In this document: positions 1 to 6,044 of the stretch, one piece after another
Layout of the letters: each line of letters starts with the position of its first letter
Numbering within the stretch: the stretch's first letter is position 1
NCBI GenBank assembly: GCA_002391225.1
Contig: DGRV01000042.1
Coordinates: 13,171 to 22,160 of the forward strand
Origin: Christensenella sp. UBA4379
GTDB taxonomy: Bacteria > Bacillota > Clostridia > Christensenellales > Aristaeellaceae
Direction: 5' to 3'
DNA length: 8,990 nt
Made by a program: the position numbers and the translations under genes
The notes under the pieces: model-generated
Told to the model about the DNA's origin: nothing
Database searches by the model: none
What the model saw: only the letters and a program-made list of their open reading frames with translations

Positions 1-2889
1 ATGGCCATCGGCCAGAGCTTTGAGGAAGCGCTGATGAAGGCCGTGCGCGGCTGCGAGATCGGCCTGAACACCTTAAACGCCAAGCCCCTGACGGACGAGG
101 ACGTCCTGACCCGGCTTGCCAAGCAGGACGACCGGCGGATCTTTACCGTCTTTGAAGCGCTGAAGAAGGGCGTATCCATCGACACCGTTTTTGAAATCAC
201 GAAAATCGACCGCTGGTTCCTGGGCAAGATCCAGCACCTGGTGGATTTTGAGGAAAGTATCCGCCGGCACGGCCTTTCCGACGAGGATTACGAAAAGGGC
301 AAACGCCTGGGCTATCCGGACGACGCCCTGTCCGTCCTCTCCGGCAGGACCGACCTGCCCGGCCATCCCATGAGCTACAAGATGGTCGACACCTGCGGGG
401 CGGAGTTTTCCGCCGTGACGCCTTACTTCTATTCCTGCATGGACAAGGCCTGCGAGGCCAGGACCCATCCCCGGTCCGGCAAGCCCGTCGTCATGGTGCT
501 GGGCTCCGGCCCGATCCGCATCGGCCAGGGCATCGAATTTGACTACAGCTCCGTCCACTCCGTCTGGACCCTCCGGGAAATGGGCTACGACGTGGTCATC
601 GTCAACAACAACCCGGAAACCGTTTCCACCGACTACGACACCGCCGACCGCCTGTATTTTGAGCCCCTGTACCCGGAGGACGTGATGAACATCATCCGGG
701 TCGAGCAGCCCATCGGCGTCGTGGTGGCCTTCGGCGGGCAGACGGCCATCAAGCTGACCCAGTTCCTGGACAGGCAGGGCATCCGCATCCTGGGCACCAG
801 CGCCGAAAGCATTGACGTGGCCGAGGACAGGGCCCGCTTCGACGCCCTGCTCGAGCAGTTCAGCATCCGCCGGCCCAGGGGCATGGGCGTACGTACTTTG
901 GAAGAAGCGGTGGACGCCGCCGAACAGCTGGGCTACCCCGTCCTGCTCCGCCCCTCCTACGTGATCGGCGGGCAGAACATGACCATCTCCCGAAACCGGG
1001 AGCAGACCGTCGCCTATATGGAGAAGATCCTCTCCGGCGGCATTGAAAACCCCGTCCTGGTGGACCAGTACCTGCCCGGCATTGAACTGGAGGTGGACGT
1101 CATCTCCGACGGACAGGACGTGCTGATCCCCGGCATCATGGAGCACATCGAGCGGGCCGGCGTTCATTCCGGCGACTCCATCGCTGTCTATCCCCCCTTC
1201 AACCTGAACGACATCTTCCTCAAAAAGATCTGCGACTGCTCGGAAAAGCTGGCCCTGGCCCTGGGCACCAGGGGCCTGGTCAACATCCAGTACCTGATCT
1301 ACGGCAGCGAGCTGTACGTGATCGAGGTCAACCCCCGCGCCTCCCGGACGGTGCCCTATATCAGCAAGGTCACCAAGGTGCCGATGGTGGACCTGGCCAG
1401 CCGCGTCATGCTGGGCGAAAAGCTGGCGGACCTGGGCTACGGCACGGGCCTGTACCGCACCCCGCCCTACATCGCCGTCAAGGTGCCGGTGTTCTCCTTT
1501 GAAAAGCTGAACGACGCCAACTCCATCCTCGGGCCGGAAATGAAGTCCACCGGCGAGGTACTGGGCATCGGCAAGACCATGAGCGAGGCCCTGTTCAAAG
1601 GCCTGACCGCCGCCGGCTTCCACCTGCCCCGCCTCTACGGCAAGGAAAAGCCCGGCGTCCTGCTCAGCGTGGCCGAAAACGACTACGAGGAGATCCTGAC
1701 CCTGGCCAAGCGCTTTGACGACATCGGCCTGACCCTCTACGCCACCTCCGGCACCGCTCAGACCATCGCCCGGATGGGCATTGATGTGATTTCCGTGCCC
1801 AACGCCACCGAATCCCCGAAGCTGAACGAGCTGATGGAAACCGGAAAGCTGTCCTACATCGTCTATACCGGCGCCATCAAGGACACGACGGTGGGCGATT
1901 ATACCCTGCTTCACCGCCGGGCCATGCAGCTGGGCATCCCCTGCCTGACCTCCCTGGATACGGCCGGGGCCCTGGCCGGCATCATGGAGAGCCGCTTCAA
2001 CGGGGAAAACACCGAGCTGGTGGACATCAACGATATGCGGCCCTGGCGGCAGCGCATCCCCTTTGCCAAGATGCACTCCTGCGGGAACGACTACATCTTC
2101 GTCGAAAACTTCGACCAGAAGATCACGTGCCCCGAATCCCTCTGCGTGAGCCTGTGCGCCCCGCACTTTGGCATCGGCGGAGACGGCATCGTGCTGATCG
2201 AAAAATCCCTGAAGGCGGACGCCAAGATGCGTTCCTTCAACCGGGACGGCAGCGAAGGCCGGGTCGCCGGCAACAACCTGCGCTGCGTGGCCAAGTACCT
2301 GTACGACAAGGGCTATGTGCGCAGCGAGTTTATGACCATCGAGACCGCCGGCGGCATCCACCGCCTGCGGCTGTACCTGCGGGACGGGAAGGTCAGCTCC
2401 GTCACGGTCGATATGGGCCGTGCCATCCTCTCCCCCGCTCAGATTCCTGTCACCCTGGAAGGAGACCGCGTGCTGAACCGGCCCTATATGGTGGACGGGA
2501 CGGAATACAGGATCTCCTGCGTCTCCGTTGGCAACCCGCACTGCGCCGTCTTCCTGGACGGGATCGACGGGCTGGATCTTCCCGCCATCGGCCCCAAGTT
2601 CGAGCACGCTGACATCTTCCCCGAGCGGGTCAACACCGAGTTCATCCGAGTGGTCAGCCCCACCTGCGTGCGTCTGCGCGTCTGGGAACGCGGCAACGGG
2701 GAGACCCTGGCCTGCGGCACCGGCGCCTGCGCCGCCGTCATCGCCGCGGCGGAGAACGGCCTGGCCGAAAAAGGAACCGACGTCACCGTGAAGCTCCTGG
2801 GCGGCGACCTGATCGTCAATTATACGGACGAGCGGATCACCCTGACCGGCAGCGCGGTGATGGTCTATGAAGGCATGTTTGAATATTAA
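1..2889 (+). CDS. carB-dapF: Carbamoyl-phosphate synthase large subunit fused to diaminopimelate epimerase (5'-partial)
   Basis: This single frame reads from the window edge to TAA at 2887-2889 (962 residues visible). The first residues (MAIGQSFEEALMKAVRG) match an internal CarB segment around residue 380 of the family, so the true start and the first ATP-grasp half lie upstream; the ATG at position 1 is not the start. Visible order: oligomerisation domain (about 1-155); second synthetase half, the carbamate-phosphorylating ATP-grasp unit (about 161-545), with GSGPIRIGQGIEFDY, NPETVSTDYDTADRLYFEP, IMEHIERAGVHSGDS (379-393) and EVNPRASRTVP (from E442); MGS-like allosteric domain (about 550-678) with its ATSGTA phosphate loop at 581-586; then a complete DapF module (about 686-962). 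CarB makes carbamoyl phosphate from bicarbonate, ATP and ammonia supplied by CarA, for pyrimidine and arginine synthesis. The junction (NDMRPWRQRIPFAKMH) has no stop and almost no linker. Assignment of both halves is secure. Whether the product stays fused in the cell is not shown by sequence. Confidence 0.95.
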   Translation: MAIGQSFEEALMKAVRGCEIGLNTLNAKPLTDEDVLTRLAKQDDRRIFTVFEALKKGVSIDTVFEITKIDRWFLGKIQHLVDFEESIRRHGLSDEDYEKGKRLGYPDDALSVLSGRTDLPGHPMSYKMVDTCGAEFSAVTPYFYSCMDKACEARTHPRSGKPVVMVLGSGPIRIGQGIEFDYSSVHSVWTLREMGYDVVIVNNNPETVSTDYDTADRLYFEPLYPEDVMNIIRVEQPIGVVVAFGGQTAIKLTQFLDRQGIRILGTSAESIDVAEDRARFDALLEQFSIRRPRGMGVRTLEEAVDAAEQLGYPVLLRPSYVIGGQNMTISRNREQTVAYMEKILSGGIENPVLVDQYLPGIELEVDVISDGQDVLIPGIMEHIERAGVHSGDSIAVYPPFNLNDIFLKKICDCSEKLALALGTRGLVNIQYLIYGSELYVIEVNPRASRTVPYISKVTKVPMVDLASRVMLGEKLADLGYGTGLYRTPPYIAVKVPVFSFEKLNDANSILGPEMKSTGEVLGIGKTMSEALFKGLTAAGFHLPRLYGKEKPGVLLSVAENDYEEILTLAKRFDDIGLTLYATSGTAQTIARMGIDVISVPNATESPKLNELMETGKLSYIVYTGAIKDTTVGDYTLLHRRAMQLGIPCLTSLDTAGALAGIMESRFNGENTELVDINDMRPWRQRIPFAKMHSCGNDYIFVENFDQKITCPESLCVSLCAPHFGIGGDGIVLIEKSLKADAKMRSFNRDGSEGRVAGNNLRCVAKYLYDKGYVRSEFMTIETAGGIHRLRLYLRDGKVSSVTVDMGRAILSPAQIPVTLEGDRVLNRPYMVDGTEYRISCVSVGNPHCAVFLDGIDGLDLPAIGPKFEHADIFPERVNTEFIRVVSPTCVRLRVWERGNGETLACGTGACAAVIAAAENGLAEKGTDVTVKLLGGDLIVNYTDERITLTGSAVMVYEGMFEY
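2056..2886 (+). other. dapF: DapF module of the CarB-DapF fusion, first catalytic Cys replaced
   Basis: Residues about 686-962 of the fusion form a full-length DapF, about 277 residues against the usual 270-280. DapF interconverts LL- and meso-diaminopimelate with two cysteines acting as acid and base. Substrate-binding motifs are present: MHSCGNDY (N696), FNRDGSE (N747), VGNPHC (N845), VNTEF (N878) and WERG (E896, R897). The second catalytic cysteine is intact in ETLACGTGAC (C905). The first motif, normally CGNGxRC, reads AGNNLRC at 756-762, so Ala756 (codon 2266-2268) sits where the first catalytic cysteine belongs. C762 is the usual trailing cysteine of that motif. A standalone product could in principle start at ATG 2035 (M679), preceded about 11 nt upstream by a weak GGTGGA, but the open frame runs straight through. 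Catalytic competence is uncertain. Confidence 0.92.
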
Positions 2890-2904
2890 AGCATCAACAA
2901 ACAC

Positions 2905-2941
2905 CAAGAGCTGGCGCGGATTCCTTCTGCGCCAGCTCTTG
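2905..2941. terminator. Bidirectional terminator hairpin between convergent genes
   Basis: CAAGAGCTGGCGC (2905-2917) is the exact reverse complement of 2929-2941. Three further pairs (one G-U wobble) extend the stem to about 16 bp with a 5-nt loop. It lies 16 bases after the carB-dapF stop and 20 bases beyond the stop of the opposing zinc-ribbon gene. The flanks are AT-rich (GATATTTATG on the plus side, GTGTTTGTTG read on the minus side) rather than pure T-runs. A shared terminator is the natural reading; the modest U-tracts make its efficiency uncertain. Confidence 0.8.
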
Positions 2942-2960
2942 ATATTTATGTATGTAATAT

Positions 2961-3356
2961 TTAAGCTTCGGATTCCGGTTCTTCCCCGGCTTCTGCTTCC
3001 TTCGGGTTTTCTTCCAGTTCTTCCTCCTCCGGTTCTTCTTCCGAAAGGCCCTCTGATGAATGGAGCAGCTCCTCCACGATCTCTCTGGCCTGCGGCAGGT
3101 GATCGTAGCGCACGTAGTATTTGATCCACTCAAACAGGGAGCTGGTGATGACGGACAGGGCCGCGCCCTTGGAGCTTTCGCTTAAGACCGGGATGCCGTT
3201 CTGTTTGAGCACGTCTTCCAGCATCCCGCCCAGCAGCGGGCCTTCCTCCGTCAGAAAGCAGAGGTCGTCCGCCGCCGGCTCCCGCGACTTTTTGCTGCCG
3301 CAGACAGGGCAGCGTTCTCCCTCAAACTCATTCCGGCATTTCAGGCAATAACGCAT
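2961..3356 (-). CDS. Small zinc-ribbon protein with DUF2007-like domain and acidic tail
   Basis: This is a 131-residue protein of unknown function. It opens with a four-cysteine zinc ribbon (C4-x2-C7, then C16-x2-C19). A compact segment follows at about 32-97 (CFLTEEGPLLGGMLEDVLKQ, then NGIPVLSES, ending near AREIVEELL) that resembles the DUF2007 'putative signal transducing protein' fold: a short alpha/beta unit in which a helix is followed by a GIPV-type strand. The last 30 residues are almost all Glu, Ser, Pro and Ala, a disordered acidic tail. The ATG at 3354-3356 is preceded by GAGG (3364-3367) at 7 nt spacing, and the stop is TAA. It lies 104 bases beyond the SPFH gene in the same direction, but a terminator-like hairpin stands between them. 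No clear promoter of its own is visible. The gene call is solid; the DUF2007 match is by resemblance only. Confidence 0.75.
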   Translation of the reverse strand: MRYCLKCRNEFEGERCPVCGSKKSREPAADDLCFLTEEGPLLGGMLEDVLKQNGIPVLSESSKGAALSVITSSLFEWIKYYVRYDHLPQAREIVEELLHSSEGLSEEEPEEEELEENPKEAEAGEEPESEA

Positions 3357-3360
3357 GCTT

Positions 3361-3367
3361 TTTCCTC
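3361..3367 (-). promoter_or_regulatory. Ribosome binding site of the zinc-ribbon gene
   Basis: On the minus strand this reads GAGGAAA, with GAGG 7 nt ahead of the ATG at 3356. It fixes the start of the small zinc-ribbon gene. Confidence 0.75.
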
Positions 3368-3411
3368 GCTTTCGCTTTGATCTTAAGTTTCAGATAAATA
3401 TAAAGAAACAG

Positions 3412-3446
3412 CAGCGCCTCCTGTCCGCATAGGAAAGGAGGCGCTG
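3412..3446 (-). terminator. Rho-independent terminator or attenuator after the SPFH gene
   Basis: CAGCGCCTCCT (3412-3422) pairs exactly with AGGAGGCGCTG (3436-3446). After one mismatch three more pairs close the inner stem around a GCATA loop. On the minus strand the hairpin is followed by a T-rich stretch (CTGTTTCTTTATATTTATC). It begins 15 bases past the SPFH stop and ends about 55 bases before the start of the next gene on the same strand, so it either separates two units or lets only part of the transcripts through. Confidence 0.8.
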
Positions 3447-3460
3447 AAAACAATCGTCAA

Positions 3461-4510
3461 TTACAGTCTCGCGCCGCACTGGGGGCAGAACTTCGCGCCC
3501 GGGGCCGTTTCCTGGCCGCACTGGGGGCAGACGGAAGCGGACTGGCCCTGCTTTGCGCCGCACTGGGGGCAGAACTTCACCCCGGCGGTCAGCGGAGCGC
3601 CGCACTTCGGGCAATAAGTCTGGGCGGCTGCCGGCTGAGCAGCGGCGGGCTGCTGCTGCATGGACTGGTTCATCACCTGGCTCATCATCGCCGCGGCGCC
3701 GAAGCCAGCGCCCATCCCGGCAGCGCCGTTCTGGTTGTTGGCGGCGTCCCGCATGGCGGCGGCAGCCTGGAACTGGGTGTACTTGCCGAGATCCCCTACC
3801 ACGCCCATGCTGGTGCGCTGGTCCATGGCTTTTTCGACCTCTTCCGGCACGGTGATGTTCTCGATCACGAAGCTGGTCAGCTTGAGGCCCAGGGAAGCGA
3901 CGCGTGGAGACAGGATCGACAGGGCATAGCTGCCCAGCTCGTCATAGTTGGCGGCCAGGTCCAGCGCAGGAATCTTGCTCTGGGCGATGGCGTCCGACAG
4001 ACCGGAGACGATGGTCCGCTTGATCTGCCCGGTGATATATTCGGTGGTATACAGGCCGTTGGTGCCGAATACCTCTTTGAGGAATACCTTGGGGTCGGCC
4101 ACGGCGAAGGAATAGATGCCGTGGGCCAGAAGGCGGACCATGCCGAACTCCGCGTCCCGCATCATGACCGGGTTGGAGGTGCCCCACTTCTGGTCGATGA
4201 ACTGGCGGGTGTTGATGAAATAGACCTCCGCCTTGAAGGGGCTATTAAAGCCGTACTTCCAGGCCTTGAGCGCCGTCAGGATCGGCATGTTCTGGGTCTG
4301 CAGCTCATAGCGGCCGGGGCCGAAAACATCCGCCAGCTGGCCTTCGTTGACCATGATCGCGACCTGACTTTCCCGGACGGTCAGCTGGGCGCCCATCATG
4401 ATTTCCTTCCCGCCGCAGTCATAGCGGTACACCATGATATTCTGCGAAGGGTCTTTCCATTCGATGACGTCGATAAACTGTCCGCGGATGATGTTGGTGA
4501 AGATGCCCAT
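3461..4510 (-). CDS. SPFH-domain protein with C-terminal double zinc ribbon (YdjI-like)
   Basis: This 349-residue protein belongs to the stomatin/prohibitin family with a C-terminal zinc ribbon, of the kind that includes Bacillus subtilis YdjI. The N-terminus (MGIFTNIIRGQFIDVIEW) is amphipathic, with no predicted signal peptide. The SPFH body spans about 30-235: VRESQVAIMVNEGQLADVFGPGRYEL at 45-70, the strand NITVPEEVEKAMDQR at about 218-232, and an Ala-rich helix typical of SPFH assembly. A low-complexity Ala/Gln/Met linker (about 245-297) leads to four CPxCG knuckles at C300, C314, C328 and C342, each exactly 14 residues apart, enough for two zinc sites. YdjI-type proteins work at the membrane with partners and help recruit PspA under envelope stress; that role here is inference. 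The start is supported by AAGGAGG 8 nt upstream. The gene follows the response-regulator-like gene by 17 nt, so the two are surely co-transcribed. Confidence 0.9.
   Translation of the reverse strand: MGIFTNIIRGQFIDVIEWKDPSQNIMVYRYDCGGKEIMMGAQLTVRESQVAIMVNEGQLADVFGPGRYELQTQNMPILTALKAWKYGFNSPFKAEVYFINTRQFIDQKWGTSNPVMMRDAEFGMVRLLAHGIYSFAVADPKVFLKEVFGTNGLYTTEYITGQIKRTIVSGLSDAIAQSKIPALDLAANYDELGSYALSILSPRVASLGLKLTSFVIENITVPEEVEKAMDQRTSMGVVGDLGKYTQFQAAAAMRDAANNQNGAAGMGAGFGAAAMMSQVMNQSMQQQPAAAQPAAAQTYCPKCGAPLTAGVKFCPQCGAKQGQSASVCPQCGQETAPGAKFCPQCGARL
3473..3613 (-). repeat. 42-bp periodic repeat encoding CPxCG knuckles
   Basis: The 16-mer GCCGCACTGGGGGCAG occurs exactly at 3473, 3515 and 3557 (plus-strand view). 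A diverged fourth copy (GCCGCACTTCGGGCA) starts at 3599. The period is 42 bp throughout, which places each CPxCG unit 14 codons after the last. The near-identity at DNA level points to recent tandem duplication or gene conversion within the coding region. Confidence 0.9.
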
Positions 4511-4518
4511 AAACTCGT

Positions 4519-4525
4519 CCTCCTT
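4519..4525 (-). promoter_or_regulatory. Ribosome binding site of the SPFH gene
   Basis: The minus strand reads AAGGAGG, a full-strength Shine-Dalgarno site, 8 nt before the ATG at 4510. It begins directly after the TAA stop (4528-4530) of the upstream gene, consistent with translational coupling. Confidence 0.85.
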
Positions 4526-4527
4526 CT

Positions 4528-5310
4528 TTAGAGCGCGGCCGGAAGGGCGGCTGCAGTCAGGTCAGGGACCGTCTCCGCCCCGGCAATCAATATATCCAGA
4601 TCAAGGTAATCCTTGATATCTTCTACAGTATGGCGGACGGCCTTGTCCATCCTGGCAAAGTCCGCCCCTTCGTCCCTGGGAATGGCGATCATCCTGGCGG
4701 AGCAGCTGTCCAGAAACGCGAGGAAATAATCCGCGTCCGGATCCGCCCGGTCGAAGAAATTATGGCACAGAGCGCTTTCCAGGCGCTGGGTGCCGTAGTG
4801 CCAGCGGCCGGCCAGATACCCTTCCCCCTGGGGGATGGACAGACGCCAGACGCGGCACGGATAGGACAGATACCGTTCCTTCCGAAGCATCCTGAACCAG
4901 CGCGGCACCGTCTGCGGGTTTTTGAGCGACCCGTCCAGCAAATTGTGCACCAGCTCCGTGGTGACGATGCTGACCATCTCCCGAAGCGGGATGGCCACAT
5001 CGGAGTAATCGGCGTTCAGACGGTTCAGCAGATGCTTTAAATCCCGCATCATGCCGACATGGTCCTCCTGCAGGATGAACATGGGCAGCGGAGAAGAAAT
5101 TTCCGCCAGCAGAGCAGAGATCCTTTCTTCCTCTTCGGTTCCCGGCTTTACCCCCACAGCGTCAAATTTTTCTGACTGAATCAGTCTGCCGGCCTCTTCA
5201 GCATCCGCGGCGAAACACAGCGGCGCAAACCCTGTATCAGCACTGAAAACAGAGGAATACGCTTCCGCTTCCTTAGACCCGGGATCGACAACCAGCAACA
5301 GCCTATACAT
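4528..5310 (-). CDS. Response-regulator-like protein without output domain, function unknown
   Basis: This 260-residue protein is not securely assigned. The N-terminus (MYRLLLVVDP) looks like the first strand of a receiver domain of AraC-type response regulators, and about residues 1-110 could form a receiver-like fold. At the position where the phospho-accepting Asp is expected (after FDAVGV, about residue 55) there is Lys, so any receiver is probably degenerate. The middle and C-terminal part (about 150-245: CRVWRLSI, YFLAFLDSCS, then a helix and YLDLDILIAG) resembles the linker domain between receiver and AraC helix-turn-helix in clostridial regulators, but no HTH follows and the frame stops after LPAAL. 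The start at 5310 is chosen because GGAGGG precedes it. The in-frame ATG at 5322 has no such site, and earlier codons overlap the promoter. It is the first gene of the unit with the SPFH gene 17 nt downstream. It may be a cytoplasmic sensor or adaptor. Confidence 0.7.
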   Translation of the reverse strand: MYRLLLVVDPGSKEAEAYSSVFSADTGFAPLCFAADAEEAGRLIQSEKFDAVGVKPGTEEEERISALLAEISSPLPMFILQEDHVGMMRDLKHLLNRLNADYSDVAIPLREMVSIVTTELVHNLLDGSLKNPQTVPRWFRMLRKERYLSYPCRVWRLSIPQGEGYLAGRWHYGTQRLESALCHNFFDRADPDADYFLAFLDSCSARMIAIPRDEGADFARMDKAVRHTVEDIKDYLDLDILIAGAETVPDLTAAALPAAL

Positions 5311-5314
5311 GATA

Positions 5315-5320
5315 CCCTCC
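5315..5320 (-). promoter_or_regulatory. Ribosome binding site deciding the start at 5310
   Basis: The minus strand reads GGAGGG 4 nt before the ATG at 5310. The longer reading frame upstream lacks any Shine-Dalgarno site and would run through the promoter elements. The site is part of one copy of the duplicated leader element. Confidence 0.8.
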
Positions 5321-5361
5321 ATGATCTTGGTCGACACAGTAGACTCACTCCACGATCTTGG
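5317..5361 (-). repeat. Direct repeat CCAAGATCRTGGAG in the leader
   Basis: Read on the minus strand, CCAAGATCGTGGAG (5361-5348) and CCAAGATCATGGAG (5330-5317) match at 13 of 14 bases, with start points 31 bp apart (about three helical turns). The first copy starts a few bases after the expected transcription start; the second overlaps the ribosome binding site. Candidate roles are a repressor operator or a translational control site; neither is proven. Confidence 0.7.
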
Positions 5362-5371
5362 CTCAGGGTAT

Positions 5372-5400
5372 ATTATACACAGAATTCCATGGTTTTGCAA
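5372..5400 (-). promoter_or_regulatory. Sigma-A promoter for the response-regulator-like/SPFH unit
   Basis: On the minus strand, TTGCAA (5400-5395, four of six consensus bases) is followed after exactly 17 bp by a perfect TATAAT (5377-5372). Transcription should start near 5365, giving a leader of about 55 nt. This is the clearest promoter in the window and points at the gene starting at 5310. Confidence 0.85.
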
Positions 5401-5540
5401 CTGTCAGTAAACGATTTTACCAAAAAACACAAAAAAATCATTGCGCATCCGGTTTATTTTATGCACATACAGCCAGAAAGCGGGTTCTCCTCCGGCTGAA
5501 CAGATCACAGGGAGACGAACGCCGAATAGGAGCCTATTTT
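5401..5540. other. Intergenic spacer between the opp operon end and the SPFH-unit promoter
   Basis: The gap between the start at 5310 and the stop at 5619 is about 308 bases. Its outer parts hold the promoter, the leader repeat and a terminator. The central 140 bases contain A-rich runs (an A5 and an A7 between 5421 and 5439). I see no credible gene, RNA structure or additional repeat in them. Confidence 0.6.
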
Positions 5541-5568
5541 AAAAAACCGCCCCGGAGCTCCGGGACGG
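5541..5568 (-). terminator. Strong intrinsic terminator of the opp operon
   Basis: On the minus strand CCGTCCCGG, loop AGCT, CCGGGGCGG forms a 9-bp stem (one G-U pair) followed directly by TTTTTT and AAAA. It lies 50 bases past the stop of the DUF3899-like gene and closes the operon running in from the right edge. Confidence 0.93.
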
Positions 5569-5618
5569 CGAAAGGCAGATCAATTTCTTTCAGACAGATC
5601 GCGCTTTTTCCCTCAGGT

Positions 5619-6044
5619 TCAGCCGTTGACCAGCAGCAGCACGGCTGCCAGGAGAAGGAAGAACCCTCCGCTTCCCAGCAGGAACACCGGGACAGGGCGG
5701 CGCTTTTCCTCCTTGTCCAGCTTATACTGATAGTAATCCCGCCGTTTTTCCTCCCGGCTCCCGAAGGGGAGCAGCTGGCGTTTGAGGCTGTGGGCGGCAT
5801 AGGTGAGCGTGTCGAACGTGCCAGCCGAGCCGATCCAGACGAGCAGGCCCACGCCAGCCAGCAGGACCGCCGCAACGAACGCCCCGTCGCACAGGCTGTA
5901 CAGCAGGCGTTTTTCCTCCCCCGCGTAGGAGGAGGAAAAACGGTACAGGGCCACCAGCCCCATGACCACGGCGCCGATCAGCATGGAGAGGCACCAGGCC
6001 TTCGGGGAAGAAGCCAAATGCTGCTTTTTGTCTTTTCCGTTCAT
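5619..6044 (-). CDS. DUF3899-like small membrane protein
   Basis: This 141-residue protein has three predicted membrane helices, at about 18-34, 54-72 and 118-139. A basic, charged loop (about 88-117, LKRQLLPFGSREEKRR and on) lies between the second and third. The order helix, GLLVWIGSAGTFDTLTYA (67-82), charged loop, helix is what DUF3899 proteins of Bacillota show, including the conserved G-x-FD turn. Function is unknown. Its ATG (6042-6044) shares one base with the TGA of the upstream ATPase gene (TGATG), and GGAAGG at 6054-6059 lies inside that gene's last codons, so translation is coupled. It is the last gene before the terminator. Location in the opp operon suggests, but does not prove, a link to the transporter or to its membrane-anchored ATPase. 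Confidence 0.78.
   Translation of the reverse strand: MNGKDKKQHLASSPKAWCLSMLIGAVVMGLVALYRFSSSYAGEEKRLLYSLCDGAFVAAVLLAGVGLLVWIGSAGTFDTLTYAAHSLKRQLLPFGSREEKRRDYYQYKLDKEEKRRPVPVFLLGSGGFFLLLAAVLLLVNG

Noticed and set aside
1..3. ATG at position 1 as the start of carB
   Set aside because: The residues that follow match a conserved internal CarB segment, so it is an internal Met and the gene continues upstream of the window.
73..3129. A 1,018-codon open frame on the minus strand opposite carB-dapF
   Set aside because: It is antisense to a conserved coding region in GC-rich DNA. Its translation is rich in Gly, Ala, Asp, Val and His with no recognisable motif, and it also runs across the intergenic hairpin and into another gene. 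This is a composition effect.
3473..3613. CRISPR-like or intergenic tandem repeat array
   Set aside because: The regular 42-bp spacing is fully explained by in-frame CPxCG knuckles in the SPFH protein. There are no unique spacers of CRISPR type and no cas genes.
5311..5400. Longer N-terminus for the response-regulator-like protein, from the codon at 5400 or the ATG at 5322
   Set aside because: The first lies in the -35 element, upstream of the predicted transcription start, and the second has no Shine-Dalgarno site. GGAGGG and the receiver-like MYRLLLVVD start both point to 5310.
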